From: Porticoccaceae bacterium
GTDB taxonomy: Bacteria > Pseudomonadota > Gammaproteobacteria > Pseudomonadales > Porticoccaceae
Reading direction: 5' to 3'
Assembly: GCA_029248755.1 (NCBI GenBank)
Contig: JAQWIR010000017.1
Location: 1-50,027 of the forward strand
DNA length: 50,027 bases
Within the stretch, counting starts at the first letter, position 1; each line of letters starts with the position of its first letter. Positions 37,412-46,271 of this stretch are shown here, in pieces. Below the pieces are notes generated by a model. That model was not told the DNA's origin and made no database searches. It saw nothing but the letters and a program-made list of their open reading frames with translations. The position numbers were made by a program, and so were the translations under genes.

Positions 37412-38443
37412 TTGGAAAATACTAATAAGCTAAAGATAGCAGTGTTGGGCGGCGGCAGTTTTGGAACTGCCATTGCTAATATGGTGGCGGAAAATAACTA
37501 CTCAGTCACTCTGTGGATGCGCAGTGAAGTCAGTTTAAAGCAGATTGAAAGCACCGGTGAAAATTCAAATTATCTACCTGGATATCAGCTCAATAAATCA
37601 CTTAATTTAACCACTGATCTAAATCATGCACTACAGCAAGTTGATGTGGTATTTTTTGCGGTTCCAAGTAGTTCCTTCAGAGAGTTAGCGCGCAAGGCGA
37701 AAGATCTTTTATCATCAGATACCTTACTAATAAGCACTGCTAAGGGTATTGAGGCAGATAGCTTTATGCTACCAAGCCAGATACTCGAAGAAGAAATACC
37801 CCAGTGTGAAGTTGGCGTGATGAGCGGTCCTAATTTAGCCGCAGAGATTGCTCAGTTTCAAATTACCGCCACAGTGATAGCCAGTGAATCAGATCCTCTG
37901 TGTGCAAGAGTTCAACAATTATTAGCCTCAAACTATTTTCGGGTTTATGCCAACCATGATCGCTATGGCGTAGAATTAGCCGGGGCACTAAAGAATATTT
38001 ATGCCATTGTCGCCGGTATTGCCGAGTCTATGAATGCTGGGCAAAACACCAAAAGTGTAGTTCTGACAAGAAGCCTAGCGGAAATGAGTCGCTTTGCAGC
38101 CCAGTTAGGAGCAAACCCTCTGACCTTTTTAGGCTTAAGTGGCGTGGGTGATTTATACGTCACCTGTACATCCCCTTTAAGCCGAAACTTTAGAATTGGT
38201 AACGCCTTGGGTCGCGGTGAATCACTGGAGCAAGCCATAGCCTCAGTGGGCCAAATTGCCGAAGGTATTAATACTACAAAGCTGGTAAAACAAAAATCGG
38301 AACAACTTGGTATATATATGCCATTGGCATCCGGTCTATACTCAACCATGTTCGAGGGTCTCTCGATTGTGGAGTCATTAAAAGCCATGATGTTGGCAGA
38401 ACAAAACACAGATGTTGAATTTACGGTGAAAGCAAATGATTAA
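37412..38443 (+). CDS. gpsA: Glycerol-3-phosphate dehydrogenase [NAD(P)+]
   Basis: Makes sn-glycerol-3-phosphate for phospholipids. It shows the Rossmann motif VLGGGSFGTAIANMV and the catalytic lysine in VELAGALKNIYAIVAGI. I prefer TTG 37412 (MENTNKLKIAVLGGG) because GGAG lies 9 nt upstream of it. TTG 37394 would add six residues. Its stop overlaps the next gene. The length of 343 residues fits the family. Confidence 0.95.
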   Translation: MENTNKLKIAVLGGGSFGTAIANMVAENNYSVTLWMRSEVSLKQIESTGENSNYLPGYQLNKSLNLTTDLNHALQQVDVVFFAVPSSSFRELARKAKDLLSSDTLLISTAKGIEADSFMLPSQILEEEIPQCEVGVMSGPNLAAEIAQFQITATVIASESDPLCARVQQLLASNYFRVYANHDRYGVELAGALKNIYAIVAGIAESMNAGQNTKSVVLTRSLAEMSRFAAQLGANPLTFLGLSGVGDLYVTCTSPLSRNFRIGNALGRGESLEQAIASVGQIAEGINTTKLVKQKSEQLGIYMPLASGLYSTMFEGLSIVESLKAMMLAEQNTDVEFTVKAND

Positions 38444-38843
38444 TGGAAATATGTCCCTAACAAATGTAAATACATGGATTAGACTCGCTTATATGGTGCT
38501 TTTTGCACTATTGGTTATGGCGGCTCGCTTATTGGTAAGTATTGTAGTGATTGTGCAATTTGCACTTGTCTTGATTTTTGGCAGAGACAACGAAAATTTG
38601 CGCAATCTAGGTCAGGGTCTTGGTAAGTGGGTGTATCAGGCTATTATGTTTTTAACTTTTAATAGCGATGATAAGCCGTTCCCGTTTGATGAATGGCCCG
38701 CCTTAGAGCCTTCACAAGGTTATTCAGTTGCGGCATCAAAAGCGGCTGAAGAGGTTGGTGCTGAAGTAGATCTAGATGTCAGTGATGAGGATATTCCCTC
38801 ATTCACAGCTGGCGATCGACCTGCAGACAAGGATGCAAGTTAA
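38436..38843 (+). CDS. DUF4389 family membrane protein
   Basis: A 135-residue protein with two adjacent membrane helices at about residues 14-50 (IRLAYMVLFALLVMAARLLVSIVVIVQFALVLIFG). The motif GRDNENLRNLGQGLGKWVYQAIMFLTFNSDDKPFPFDEWP follows, typical of DUF4389, and then an acidic tail. ATG 38436 overlaps the gpsA stop by 8 nt, and ATG 38451 is an alternative. No function is known. Confidence 0.82.
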   Translation: MINGNMSLTNVNTWIRLAYMVLFALLVMAARLLVSIVVIVQFALVLIFGRDNENLRNLGQGLGKWVYQAIMFLTFNSDDKPFPFDEWPALEPSQGYSVAASKAAEEVGAEVDLDVSDEDIPSFTAGDRPADKDAS

Positions 38844-38864
38844 GTAACCTGTCGGGCCAGTAAC

Positions 38865-39317
38865 ATGCAGCTAATACTTTTGCGTCATGGTGATGCCGAA
38901 TTTAGTTCACCTGATAGTGAAAGATGCCTATCAGCTATTGGCCAACAGCAAGTGATTAAAATGGCCAACAGCTATGGCCATAAACTTCCTCCTATTGATC
39001 TAGTTCTAACCAGCCCATTAAAGCGGGCATTGCAAACAACTGAATTGTTTATAGCCAATGCCGCACTAAAGAATAGCTTTCAGGTTGTGGATTTTCTGCT
39101 TCCGGATACAAATATTAAGACAGTGGAACGCCAGCTACAGTTATTTGATAATAAAAAAATACTAATGGTTGGCCATCTGCCATTATTAGATTATTGGATA
39201 GATTATTTAATAGGTAATTCTAGTGTCAGAATGGCCACTGCCAGTTTGGCATCGCTAACTATGGATTGTACGTATAAAGGGATGGCAACATTAAATTGGG
39301 TACATCATGTCGATTAA
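38865..39317 (+). CDS. sixA: Phosphohistidine phosphatase SixA-like
   Basis: A 150-residue histidine phosphatase of the phosphoglycerate-mutase-like fold. The catalytic motif LLRHGDAEF is at residues 4-12, with LTSPLKRALQTTELF, and a second His in MVGHLPLLDYW. In E. coli SixA removes phosphate from His of signalling proteins. It overlaps the next gene by 11 nt. Confidence 0.9.
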   Translation: MQLILLRHGDAEFSSPDSERCLSAIGQQQVIKMANSYGHKLPPIDLVLTSPLKRALQTTELFIANAALKNSFQVVDFLLPDTNIKTVERQLQLFDNKKILMVGHLPLLDYWIDYLIGNSSVRMATASLASLTMDCTYKGMATLNWVHHVD

Positions 39318-40164
39318 ATTTGTAAAGGAACGTCTATTTAAAGCCAACGGGATACAGTTGGCTGCCAAAGAGTGGGGTGATCCTTCGGGTATGCCTGTGA
39401 TTGCACTGCATGGCTGGCTAGATAATGCCAATAGTTTTGATCAGATGTTACCCTATTTAACCGATATGCATGTTATTGCTATAGACATGGCTGGCCACAG
39501 TCAAAGTGGCGACCGATCTGAAGACTCAGGTTATGATATTTGGCAGGATATTGGCGATGTGCTGGCAGTATCTGAGCAAATGAACTGGGATCGCTTTGCT
39601 TTATTAGGGCATTCTCGTGGTGCCATTGTCTCAGCACTGGTTGCGGGCACCTTCCCCAAATTAGTCAGTCATTGCATACTGATTGATAGCTACTTCCCCA
39701 TACCCAATAAGCCCGCTAATGCCGCGGGCCAGCTCGCCAAGGCAATAACCGACAGAAAGCGTTTTCAAACCATTAAGCCCTCGGCCTTTAATTCATTCGA
39801 TGACGCGGTAAAAGCCCGCGTAAATGGCTTCGTTCCATTGCAAAAGCAAGCGGCAACCATACTAGCCGAGCGCGGAGTGGTTGAGGTAGATGGCAAGTTT
39901 TCTTGGCGCAATGATCAGCGTTTAAAATCCTCCTCGATGCTAACCTTCACCAAAGAGCAATGTGAAAGTTTCTTTACCGCCATTAAATGCCCAATTATGC
40001 TGATTCAAGCCGAAAGTGGCTTATTACAAGGGCCTATACAACCTCAGTTAAAGCAATGGGTGCCTCATATTGAAGTGCTTTCTATGGCCGGCTCTCATCA
40101 CCTTCATCTAGAAGGTCAAGCACAGCAGGTAGCAGAAAAGACCCAACAGTTTTTTATGGGTTAA
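39307..40164 (+). CDS. Alpha/beta-hydrolase
   Basis: A 285-residue hydrolase with the fold's standard features. The oxyanion region is HGWLDNANSFDQML (about 34-47), the nucleophile elbow is LLGHSRGAIVS (Ser of GHSRG near residue 101), and the likely catalytic His is in MAGSHHLHLEG. It resembles animal serine hydrolase-like proteins (SERHL/MEST). The substrate is unknown. It is translated from a start within sixA. Confidence 0.85.
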   Translation: MSIKFVKERLFKANGIQLAAKEWGDPSGMPVIALHGWLDNANSFDQMLPYLTDMHVIAIDMAGHSQSGDRSEDSGYDIWQDIGDVLAVSEQMNWDRFALLGHSRGAIVSALVAGTFPKLVSHCILIDSYFPIPNKPANAAGQLAKAITDRKRFQTIKPSAFNSFDDAVKARVNGFVPLQKQAATILAERGVVEVDGKFSWRNDQRLKSSSMLTFTKEQCESFFTAIKCPIMLIQAESGLLQGPIQPQLKQWVPHIEVLSMAGSHHLHLEGQAQQVAEKTQQFFMG

Positions 40165-40254
40165 GGTATAAGTATTAGAGTTTTTTGCTATAGTTAATTG
40201 GATAAATCGTTTGGCTCTTTATATGATTTAGACAATTAAAAAGGTTAAATAACG

Positions 40255-40512
40255 ATGGATATATCAGCTCTAACGCAAAATAACATCATATGCTTCTTAG
40301 GCTGGTGCAGCCTCATCAATATAATTATTCTTTGCGCCACAACATTAGCTATTGTGTGCTTTAAGCAACCGGTGACAGGTTTCTACGCGCGACTTTTAAA
40401 CCTCGAGCCCGACCACATTACAACACTTTTCTTTCGCTTTTTATTGCACTACGAAATAGCCGTACTAATGTTCAATATTGTGCCCTATTTGGCACTAAAA
40501 ATTATCAGTTAG
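40255..40512 (+). CDS. Small membrane protein, DUF6868-like
   Basis: An 85-residue protein with two hydrophobic helices (about 16-36, CSLINIIILCATTLAIVCF, and about 64-82). The arrangement and the FLGWCSLIN start resemble the DUF6868 family of short marine gammaproteobacterial proteins, as far as I can recall. Function is unknown. It has its own 90-bp upstream gap and faces convergent folE. Confidence 0.7.
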   Translation: MDISALTQNNIICFLGWCSLINIIILCATTLAIVCFKQPVTGFYARLLNLEPDHITTLFFRFLLHYEIAVLMFNIVPYLALKIIS

Positions 40513-40524
40513 CTTTTTAATTGG

Positions 40525-41070
40525 CTATTGATTACCTAAAAGCGTCAAAAACTCGGTGCGGGTTGCCTGATCAGTGCGGAAAGATCCCAACATGGCCGAT
40601 GTTTTCATGGAGGAGTTTTGCTTCTCAACACCGCGCATCATCATACACATATGTTTAGCTTCAACAATCACACCCACACCACGAGCGTTGGTTGCTTCTT
40701 GAACCGTCGATGCAATTTGCTGTGCCAGTGCCTCTTGAATTTGTAGACGGCGGGCAAACATATCAACAATGCGAGCCACCTTAGATAGCCCTAGTACTTT
40801 TCCGCTGGGGATATAGGCAACATGACATTTGCCAATAAAGGGTAAAAGGTGATGTTCGCATAGAGAGAATAATTCAATATCTTTAACAATCACCATTTCT
40901 TCAGAATCAGAAGGAAATAATGCATCATTAATCACTTCCTTAAGGTCCATATGATAACCACTGGTAAGGTATGCAAACGCCTTGGCAGCACGATCGGGGG
41001 TGTCCAAAAGGCCGGGGCGTGAAACGTCTTCACCGGTACTTTCAATTATTTTTAGATACTCGTCTCTCAT
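40525..41070 (-). CDS. folE: GTP cyclohydrolase I
   Basis: First step of tetrahydrofolate (and queuosine precursor) synthesis, from GTP to dihydroneopterin triphosphate. The 181 residues include the zinc and catalytic motif [30 protein letters not shown] and the [17 protein letters not shown] segment with its Cys. The length is a little below E. coli FolE and typical for marine types. Confidence 0.97.
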   Translation of the reverse strand: MRDEYLKIIESTGEDVSRPGLLDTPDRAAKAFAYLTSGYHMDLKEVINDALFPSDSEEMVIVKDIELFSLCEHHLLPFIGKCHVAYIPSGKVLGLSKVARIVDMFARRLQIQEALAQQIASTVQEATNARGVGVIVEAKHMCMMMRGVEKQNSSMKTSAMLGSFRTDQATRTEFLTLLGNQ

Positions 41071-41181
41071 TTCTTACCCTCTTTTATTAGATCCTGCAGA
41101 TACATTTTCCATTAAACTAAAGACCATTACTAGTTTGATGGGTAAAATAGACCAATAAATTTAAGCATTTGAGGGAAAAAG

Positions 41182-42084
41182 GTGTCAGTACAAACTAAAA
41201 CCATAGGCGACATGCTTGAAAAGGGTAAAAAATTATTCGAGCAAGGGGATATCTATTTCGGTCATGGAACCGACAATGCTTGGGATGAGGCAGTCTATTT
41301 ACTGTCCCATGTACTCAATTTACCGCCCGATGCCGATCGCGCCTTATTGCAAAATTCAGTCTCAGAACAAGATCAAACAAAAATAGAAGCCCTCTATCAA
41401 AGACGCATCGATGAGCGAGTGCCCGCACCCTATATTACCCAGCAGGCATGGTTTTGCTCTCTGCCGTTTTATGTGGATGAACGAGTGATAGTACCTCGCT
41501 CACCCATAGCCGAGCTTATTTATAACCAATTTCAGCCATGGTGCATGCAGTCGCCAAACAAGATTCTTGATTTGTGTACCGGCAGCGGCTGTATTGGTAT
41601 CGCCTGTGCTTATGCCTTTGAAAAGGCTCAAGTAGTCCTCAGTGATATATCGGCCGATGCTCTCGAAGTGAGTACCCTAAATATAAAACAACATGATTTA
41701 AGCCATCGAGTAAGCGCCATTGAATCCGATTTATTTAATGCCTTTGATAGCAGTGCCAAAAATAGCTTTGATTTAATAGTTAGCAATCCGCCCTATGTAG
41801 ATGCAGACGACTTAGCTAGGATGCCCCATGAGTTTAGTCATGAGCCAGATTTAGCGCTAGCCTCAGGCAATGACGGCCTTGATTTTACACGCCGGCTTTT
41901 AAAACAGGCCGCAGACTATCTTACCGATCAGGGAGTGCTGGTAGTGGAAGTGGGTAACTCCTCAGTAGCCCTTGATCGCGTATTCCCTGAAGTCCCTTTT
42001 ACATGGCTAGAATTTACTCAAGGTGATGGCGGGGTGTTTATGCTCACACGCACCCAATTGCGCCAGTATGCAGACTGTTTTTAA
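41182..42084 (+). CDS. prmB: Ribosomal protein L3 glutamine methyltransferase
   Basis: SAM-dependent N5-glutamine methyltransferase. The 300 residues have the SAM motif ILDLCTGSGCIGIACAYAF (about 132-150) and the catalytic LIVSNPPYVDADD motif. The N-terminal helical domain is of PrmB type. The start is GTG 41182 after GAGGGA. It precedes aroC by 93 bp, the classic prmB-aroC order. Confidence 0.95.
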   Translation: MSVQTKTIGDMLEKGKKLFEQGDIYFGHGTDNAWDEAVYLLSHVLNLPPDADRALLQNSVSEQDQTKIEALYQRRIDERVPAPYITQQAWFCSLPFYVDERVIVPRSPIAELIYNQFQPWCMQSPNKILDLCTGSGCIGIACAYAFEKAQVVLSDISADALEVSTLNIKQHDLSHRVSAIESDLFNAFDSSAKNSFDLIVSNPPYVDADDLARMPHEFSHEPDLALASGNDGLDFTRRLLKQAADYLTDQGVLVVEVGNSSVALDRVFPEVPFTWLEFTQGDGGVFMLTRTQLRQYADCF

Positions 42085-42177
42085 TTATCTTCAGACGAAT
42101 CATAAGCAGGCTATGCACAAGCGCGGTTAATTTGCGTATAATCTGTGCTTTAACCCATTTACTACGCTGAGAATCTT

Positions 42178-43263
42178 ATGGCTGGCAATACTATCGGAAA
42201 ATTATTCACCGTCACTAGCTTTGGCGAAAGCCATGGGCCAGCGATCGGCTGTATTGTTGATGGCTGTCCTCCAGGGCTAGAAATTAGTGCCGCTGATTTA
42301 CAGCCAGATCTCGATCGTCGCAAGCCGGGTCAATCCAGATATACCACCCAGCGCAAAGAAGACGATGAAGTGCAGATTTTGTCCGGTATTTTTGAAGGTA
42401 AAACTACCGGTACCGCCATTGGTATGATCATTAATAACAAAGATCAAAAATCCAAAGACTACGGCAATATTAAAGACTTATTTCGACCCTCCCACGCCGA
42501 CTACACCTACCACCAAAAATACGGTGAGCGTGATTATCGCGGGGGTGGTCGCAGTTCAGCGCGTGAAACCGCCATGCGGGTAGCCGCTGGTGCCATTGCC
42601 AAAAAGTACCTAAAGCAACAGTTGGGTATTGATATCTTTGGTTATGTTTCCCAATTGGGCCCAGTGATTTCGGAAAACTTTGATCGCGATGTGATAGAAA
42701 CCAACCCCTTCTTTTTCCCCGATGCCAACAAGGTTGCTGACTTAGAGACCTATATGCAGGCACTGGGCAAAGAGGGCAACTCGGTGGGCGCAAAAGTCAC
42801 CGTAGAAGCACGCAATATGCCTGTGGGCCTAGGCGAGCCCGTATTTGACCGTCTTGATGCCGATATAGCCTATGCGCTGATGGGAATTAATGCGGTTAAA
42901 GGCGTGGAAATGGGTGCAGGCTTTGATGTGGTGTCGCAAAAGGGCACCGAGCACCGCGATGAAATTTCGCCCGAGGGCTTTTTATCCAATAACTCAGGTG
43001 GCGTACTGGGCGGTATCTCTTCAGGTCAGGATATAGTGGCACACCTAGCCATTAAACCGACCTCAAGTATTCGCCTGCCCGGTCAATCGATCGATAAGCA
43101 CGGTAATGCCGCAGAAGTGGTCACCAAGGGCTGTCATGATCCCTGTGTGGGCATTAGGGCAGTCCCTATTGCTGAAGCAATGTTGGCCATTACCCTGATG
43201 GATCATTACCTGCGCCACCGCGCGCAAAATGCGGATGTGGATTCAGGCCTAAAGCCCATTTAG
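42178..43263 (+). CDS. aroC: Chorismate synthase
   Basis: Last enzyme of the shikimate pathway, requires reduced FMN. The 361 residues contain [19 protein letters not shown], the [23 protein letters not shown] motif and [18 protein letters not shown]. The length is normal. The stop is followed by a converging TerB-like gene. Confidence 0.98.
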   Translation: MAGNTIGKLFTVTSFGESHGPAIGCIVDGCPPGLEISAADLQPDLDRRKPGQSRYTTQRKEDDEVQILSGIFEGKTTGTAIGMIINNKDQKSKDYGNIKDLFRPSHADYTYHQKYGERDYRGGGRSSARETAMRVAAGAIAKKYLKQQLGIDIFGYVSQLGPVISENFDRDVIETNPFFFPDANKVADLETYMQALGKEGNSVGAKVTVEARNMPVGLGEPVFDRLDADIAYALMGINAVKGVEMGAGFDVVSQKGTEHRDEISPEGFLSNNSGGVLGGISSGQDIVAHLAIKPTSSIRLPGQSIDKHGNAAEVVTKGCHDPCVGIRAVPIAEAMLAITLMDHYLRHRAQNADVDSGLKPI

Positions 43264-43289
43264 TCGACTAAAAAAGGCCTTTTTAGAGC

Positions 43290-43736
43290 TTAAAGCGTTT
43301 CTTTAGCGTCTAATTTGCAGCGAATATACTCGCTGTGGCGTATATGCAGTAAATCAGCAACCCGACGAATAATATTCTCTTCGTGCTTGTCCAATTCACC
43401 ATCCGCATAGGCCACTTTCCACATCGAGGTAAGCAATTGAAGCTTACCCTCTAGGTCGTAGTGATCATTAATCTGTTTAGTAAACTGATACAGTGATGTG
43501 GCATCTTCAACTTCAGCTTTAGACAAGCTGATTAGTTCGTCCACCTGATCCTTAGAAAGCGCAAGAATAGCGCAAAGGGTTGTGCTAATAGACTGTAACT
43601 CTTGGTCATCTAGATGGCCGTCAATCACCATCACTTCAATCAATAAGGCCGCCGTTGCCAAATGCTCTTCAGCAACCTTTTCTTGATCTGACTGCGCCTC
43701 TTTTTTAGCAAAAAGTTGCTTGAGCTTACCCAGCAT
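43290..43736 (-). CDS. TerB-like helical protein (COG4103 type)
   Basis: A 148-residue acidic, all-helical protein. Two similar halves carry IEVMVIDGHLDDQELQSI and WKVAYADGELDKHEENIIRRV, the DGxxxxxE signature of TerB-like domains, which resembles a metal-binding loop. The first 15 residues are basic. The ATG overlaps the tal stop by 1 nt. Function unknown, and a link to tellurite is not implied. Confidence 0.8.
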   Translation of the reverse strand: MLGKLKQLFAKKEAQSDQEKVAEEHLATAALLIEVMVIDGHLDDQELQSISTTLCAILALSKDQVDELISLSKAEVEDATSLYQFTKQINDHYDLEGKLQLLTSMWKVAYADGELDKHEENIIRRVADLLHIRHSEYIRCKLDAKETL

Positions 43737-44698
43737 TAAGTAATATCTCGAAGCCAGGTTTCTAATTTAGTTTGATCCTTAACAAAACCACGAATACCCT
43801 CGGCTAACTTCTCAGTGGCCATAGCATCTTCGTTAAGCTCAAATCTGAATTTCTTCTCATCGCCCTGCGTATAATGGATTCTTTTACCCGTATTATTAGG
43901 GTCAAGCTTGCGGGTTAAGGTGCCATAATCCTCGCCCAGCGCCGACAATAACTGCGGGCTAATGGTTAAACGGTCACAGCCCGCCAACTCAGTGATTTCC
44001 TCAATATTTCTAAAGCTAGCACCCATCACAATGGTGTTGTAACCGCTTTGCTTGTAGTAATTATAGATTCGAGTTACCGACTGCACGCCGGGATCATCTT
44101 CCGGTGGGTAATCATTAAGGCCAGTATTAGCCTTATACCAATCCAAAATACGACCCACAAAAGGCGAGATTAAAAAAGCCCCAGCATCAGCGGCGGCCGC
44201 CGCTTGGGAAAAGCTAAATAACAAGGTTAGGTTACAGTTAATACCTTCTTTTTCCAGTTGCTCTGCCGCTTTAATACCTTCCCAAGTCGAAGCCATTTTA
44301 ATCAGCACACGGCTCTTGTCGATACCCGCCTGTTCATAAAGATCAATCAAACGCCGCGCCTTAGTAATCGACGCCTGCGTATCAAAAGAAAGATGAGCAT
44401 CTACTTCTGTAGACACACGCCCCGGAATAGTTTGTAAAATCTTTTCACCAAAGCGAACCGCCAAACGATCCATACAATCATCTACTTGCTCATCAGATGA
44501 TAATTTATCGCTAGTAACCGACTTAATAACGTCTTCCACTAAGCCCCTATAAGCCTGCATTTGCGCCGCCTTAAGCAAAAGAGAAGGGTTAGTAGTAGCA
44601 TCTTCAGGTTCGTACTGGGCAATGGCATCAAAGTCGCCCGTATCCGCAACCACAGTGGTCATTTCCTTAAGCTGGTCTAGTTTGCTTTTATTACTCAT
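43736..44698 (-). CDS. tal: Transaldolase B
   Basis: Pentose-phosphate enzyme moving a dihydroxyacetone unit through a Schiff base. The 320 residues have the catalytic lysine in [12 protein letters not shown] (about 130-141), the [15 protein letters not shown] motif and the class-I TalB-type C terminus. Its start overlaps dusA by 4 nt and its end touches the TerB-like gene, so dusA-tal-terB-like form one minus-strand unit. Confidence 0.97.
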   Translation of the reverse strand: MSNKSKLDQLKEMTTVVADTGDFDAIAQYEPEDATTNPSLLLKAAQMQAYRGLVEDVIKSVTSDKLSSDEQVDDCMDRLAVRFGEKILQTIPGRVSTEVDAHLSFDTQASITKARRLIDLYEQAGIDKSRVLIKMASTWEGIKAAEQLEKEGINCNLTLLFSFSQAAAAADAGAFLISPFVGRILDWYKANTGLNDYPPEDDPGVQSVTRIYNYYKQSGYNTIVMGASFRNIEEITELAGCDRLTISPQLLSALGEDYGTLTRKLDPNNTGKRIHYTQGDEKKFRFELNEDAMATEKLAEGIRGFVKDQTKLETWLRDIT

Positions 44699-45675
44699 AA
44701 ATCAGTCTTTCCTATTGTTTTAGCTAATGCATCCATTAAAACATCAATGGTCGCATTAGGTTTATGGGCATTTTCGCTAATATGACGCCTAAATTGTCGC
44801 GCGCCGGGCATGCCATGAAATAGTCCTAGAATATGCCGAGTCATCGATTGCAGTCGGATATCTTGAGAGAGCTCATTATCCACATATTGGATAAACTCTT
44901 CAGCAATTATTTTGCGATTTCGTATAGTTTTTTCACTGCCATAAATTTGCTGATCAACCTGCGCCAGCAAGTAAGGGTTAGTATAGGCCTCTCTACCAAT
45001 CATTACCCCATCAATATGCTCAAGGTGAGTCTTAGATTGCGCCAAATCAGTAATGCCGCCATTAATCACAATCTCAAGGGCAGGGAAGTCACGTTTTAAC
45101 TGATAAACCCGCTCATAATCAAGCTCTGGTATCTCGCGGTTTTGCTTAGGGCTTAAACCCTTAAGCCACGCCTTGCGTGCATGCACAATAAAAGTATCGC
45201 AACCCGCCGCCGCCACAGAGCCAACAAAATCGCACAGAAACTCATAGGAATCAAAATCATCCACGCCAATACGATGCTTCACCGTAATCGGCAACTCCAC
45301 CGCATCCACCATCGCCTTAACACAGTCCGCCGTAGTCTGGGCATGCTTCATCATAATGGCACCAAACATACCATTCTGCACCCGATCGCTAGGGCAACCG
45401 CAGTTAAGATTAATCTCGTTGTAATGATAATCGCTGGCAATTTTACACGCCTTCGCCAAATCCTCAGGGGTACTGCCACCCAACTGCAACGCCACCGGCT
45501 GTTCCGCCTCATGCATCTGCAGATGACGATGGGCATCGCCATAGATAATCGCACCGGTGGTAATCATCTCGGTATACAGCACCGCATGCGCACTGATAAG
45601 ACGCATAAAATAGCGACAGTGGCGATCGGTCCAGTCCATCATTGGGGCGACGCAGAATTTTCGATTGATTGGCAT
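44695..45675 (-). CDS. dusA: tRNA-dihydrouridine(20/20a) synthase DusA
   Basis: FMN enzyme reducing U20/U20a in tRNA. The 326 residues begin [20 protein letters not shown]. The catalytic Cys lies in [19 protein letters not shown], and [14 protein letters not shown] and VINGGI bind the substrate and FMN. DusA is preferred over DusB or DusC because of the [10 protein letters not shown] start. Confidence 0.96.
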   Translation of the reverse strand: MPINRKFCVAPMMDWTDRHCRYFMRLISAHAVLYTEMITTGAIIYGDAHRHLQMHEAEQPVALQLGGSTPEDLAKACKIASDYHYNEINLNCGCPSDRVQNGMFGAIMMKHAQTTADCVKAMVDAVELPITVKHRIGVDDFDSYEFLCDFVGSVAAAGCDTFIVHARKAWLKGLSPKQNREIPELDYERVYQLKRDFPALEIVINGGITDLAQSKTHLEHIDGVMIGREAYTNPYLLAQVDQQIYGSEKTIRNRKIIAEEFIQYVDNELSQDIRLQSMTRHILGLFHGMPGARQFRRHISENAHKPNATIDVLMDALAKTIGKTDL

Positions 45676-46092
45676 ACTTTCTTAAGGCTGATTGTGATTA
45701 AGTGGCTATTTTATCTTAGTTTTGGGGGTTTGGTAGTCAACTACGGTAATTCTTTTGTTCCTTGTTAAGACACTGCAATTAATACCAAGATAAAAATATG
45801 AATTAAAGCCACAATAGTCCTATAAAAAACATGAAATTTATCGTAATTAACTCTTCCTAACTCAATATCATTCAATCCAACAAAAACACTCAATAAATCT
45901 TTGTTAGGCTTAAGGAGTCAGTGTTCTTTTATATCCTTTAGTGTTAATTCAACGTTATTACCCGGCCAAAGGTCATCGTGGCGGTAATTTTAGAATCTGA
46001 AGAAATTTCTGGAGGTTAAAAGAATATCTGCTCTTAAACTTCAGCCCAGTTCTGTGTGGGCGTAACGCAATTATGTTAATAAGGAAATTAAT
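45676..46092. other. AT-rich intergenic region and leader of the methyltransferase gene
   Basis: About 420 bp without a convincing gene. It contains the dusA start region and many in-frame stops. A hairpin at 45957-45988 (ATTACC...GGTAAT outer stem, GCCA...TGGC inner stem, 2-nt bulge and 10-nt loop) and a second small stem GCCCA...TGGGC (about 46035-46052) lie in what would be the leader. A clear AAGGAAA Shine-Dalgarno is found at 46081. I see no strong sigma-70 promoter. Confidence 0.6.
45957..45988 (+). repeat. Hairpin in the methyltransferase gene leader
   Basis: ATTACC (45957-45962) pairs with GGTAAT (45983-45988), and inside it GCCA (45965-45968) pairs with TGGC (45979-45982) around a 10-nt loop. 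TTTTAG follows. It may be a terminator, an attenuator or a regulatory leader structure; sequence alone cannot say. Confidence 0.45.
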
Positions 46093-46242
46093 ATGAATAT
46101 TGAACACGATTTTTCTGAAAAAGAAACCAATCAGCAAGTTAACCTTAACGTTGTCCCTGAAAAAATGACGGATATGTCTTGGTTGTTAAAATTAACCTCA
46201 GAAAGTATTTGGGCAAAGGATAAAAAAAAAGGTTTGATGTAA
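46093..46242 (+). CDS. N-terminal frame of a frameshifted hotdog-methyltransferase gene
   Basis: This 49-codon frame starts at ATG 46093 with AAGGAAA 5 nt upstream, the best translation start in the area. It ends at TAA 46240-46242 just after a run of nine A. The following gene is open only from the A run onward in the -1 frame and has no good start of its own. Joined by a -1 step, the two give a continuous protein of about 496 residues. It is therefore most likely the true N terminus of the downstream protein. Confidence 0.7.
   Translation: MNIEHDFSEKETNQQVNLNVVPEKMTDMSWLLKLTSESIWAKDKKKGLM
46222..46230 (+). other. A9 run, frame-change point between two coding frames
   Basis: Codons AAA AAA AAA in the upstream frame contain the slippery heptamer A AAA AAA (46224-46230). 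A -1 slip continues as AGG TTT GAT GTA ACC and joins the downstream frame without a stop. The downstream frame has a TAA at 46221-46223, so the frames can only join here. Homopolymer sequencing error, phase variation, transcriptional slippage and ribosomal frameshifting are all possible. Confidence 0.7.
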
Positions 46243-46271
46243 CCAACTTCACCAAATTATTTCATGATTCG

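Noticed and set aside
43268-43286. Palindrome around AAAAAGGCCTTTTT between aroC and the TerB-like gene
   Set aside because: There are too few loop bases for a stable hairpin; it may just be AT-rich palindromic DNA, so I did not call a terminator.
45181-45768. Open frame of 195 codons opposite dusA
   Set aside because: Its composition (His, Arg, Met runs) is that of a shadow of dusA, and dusA has clear catalytic motifs.
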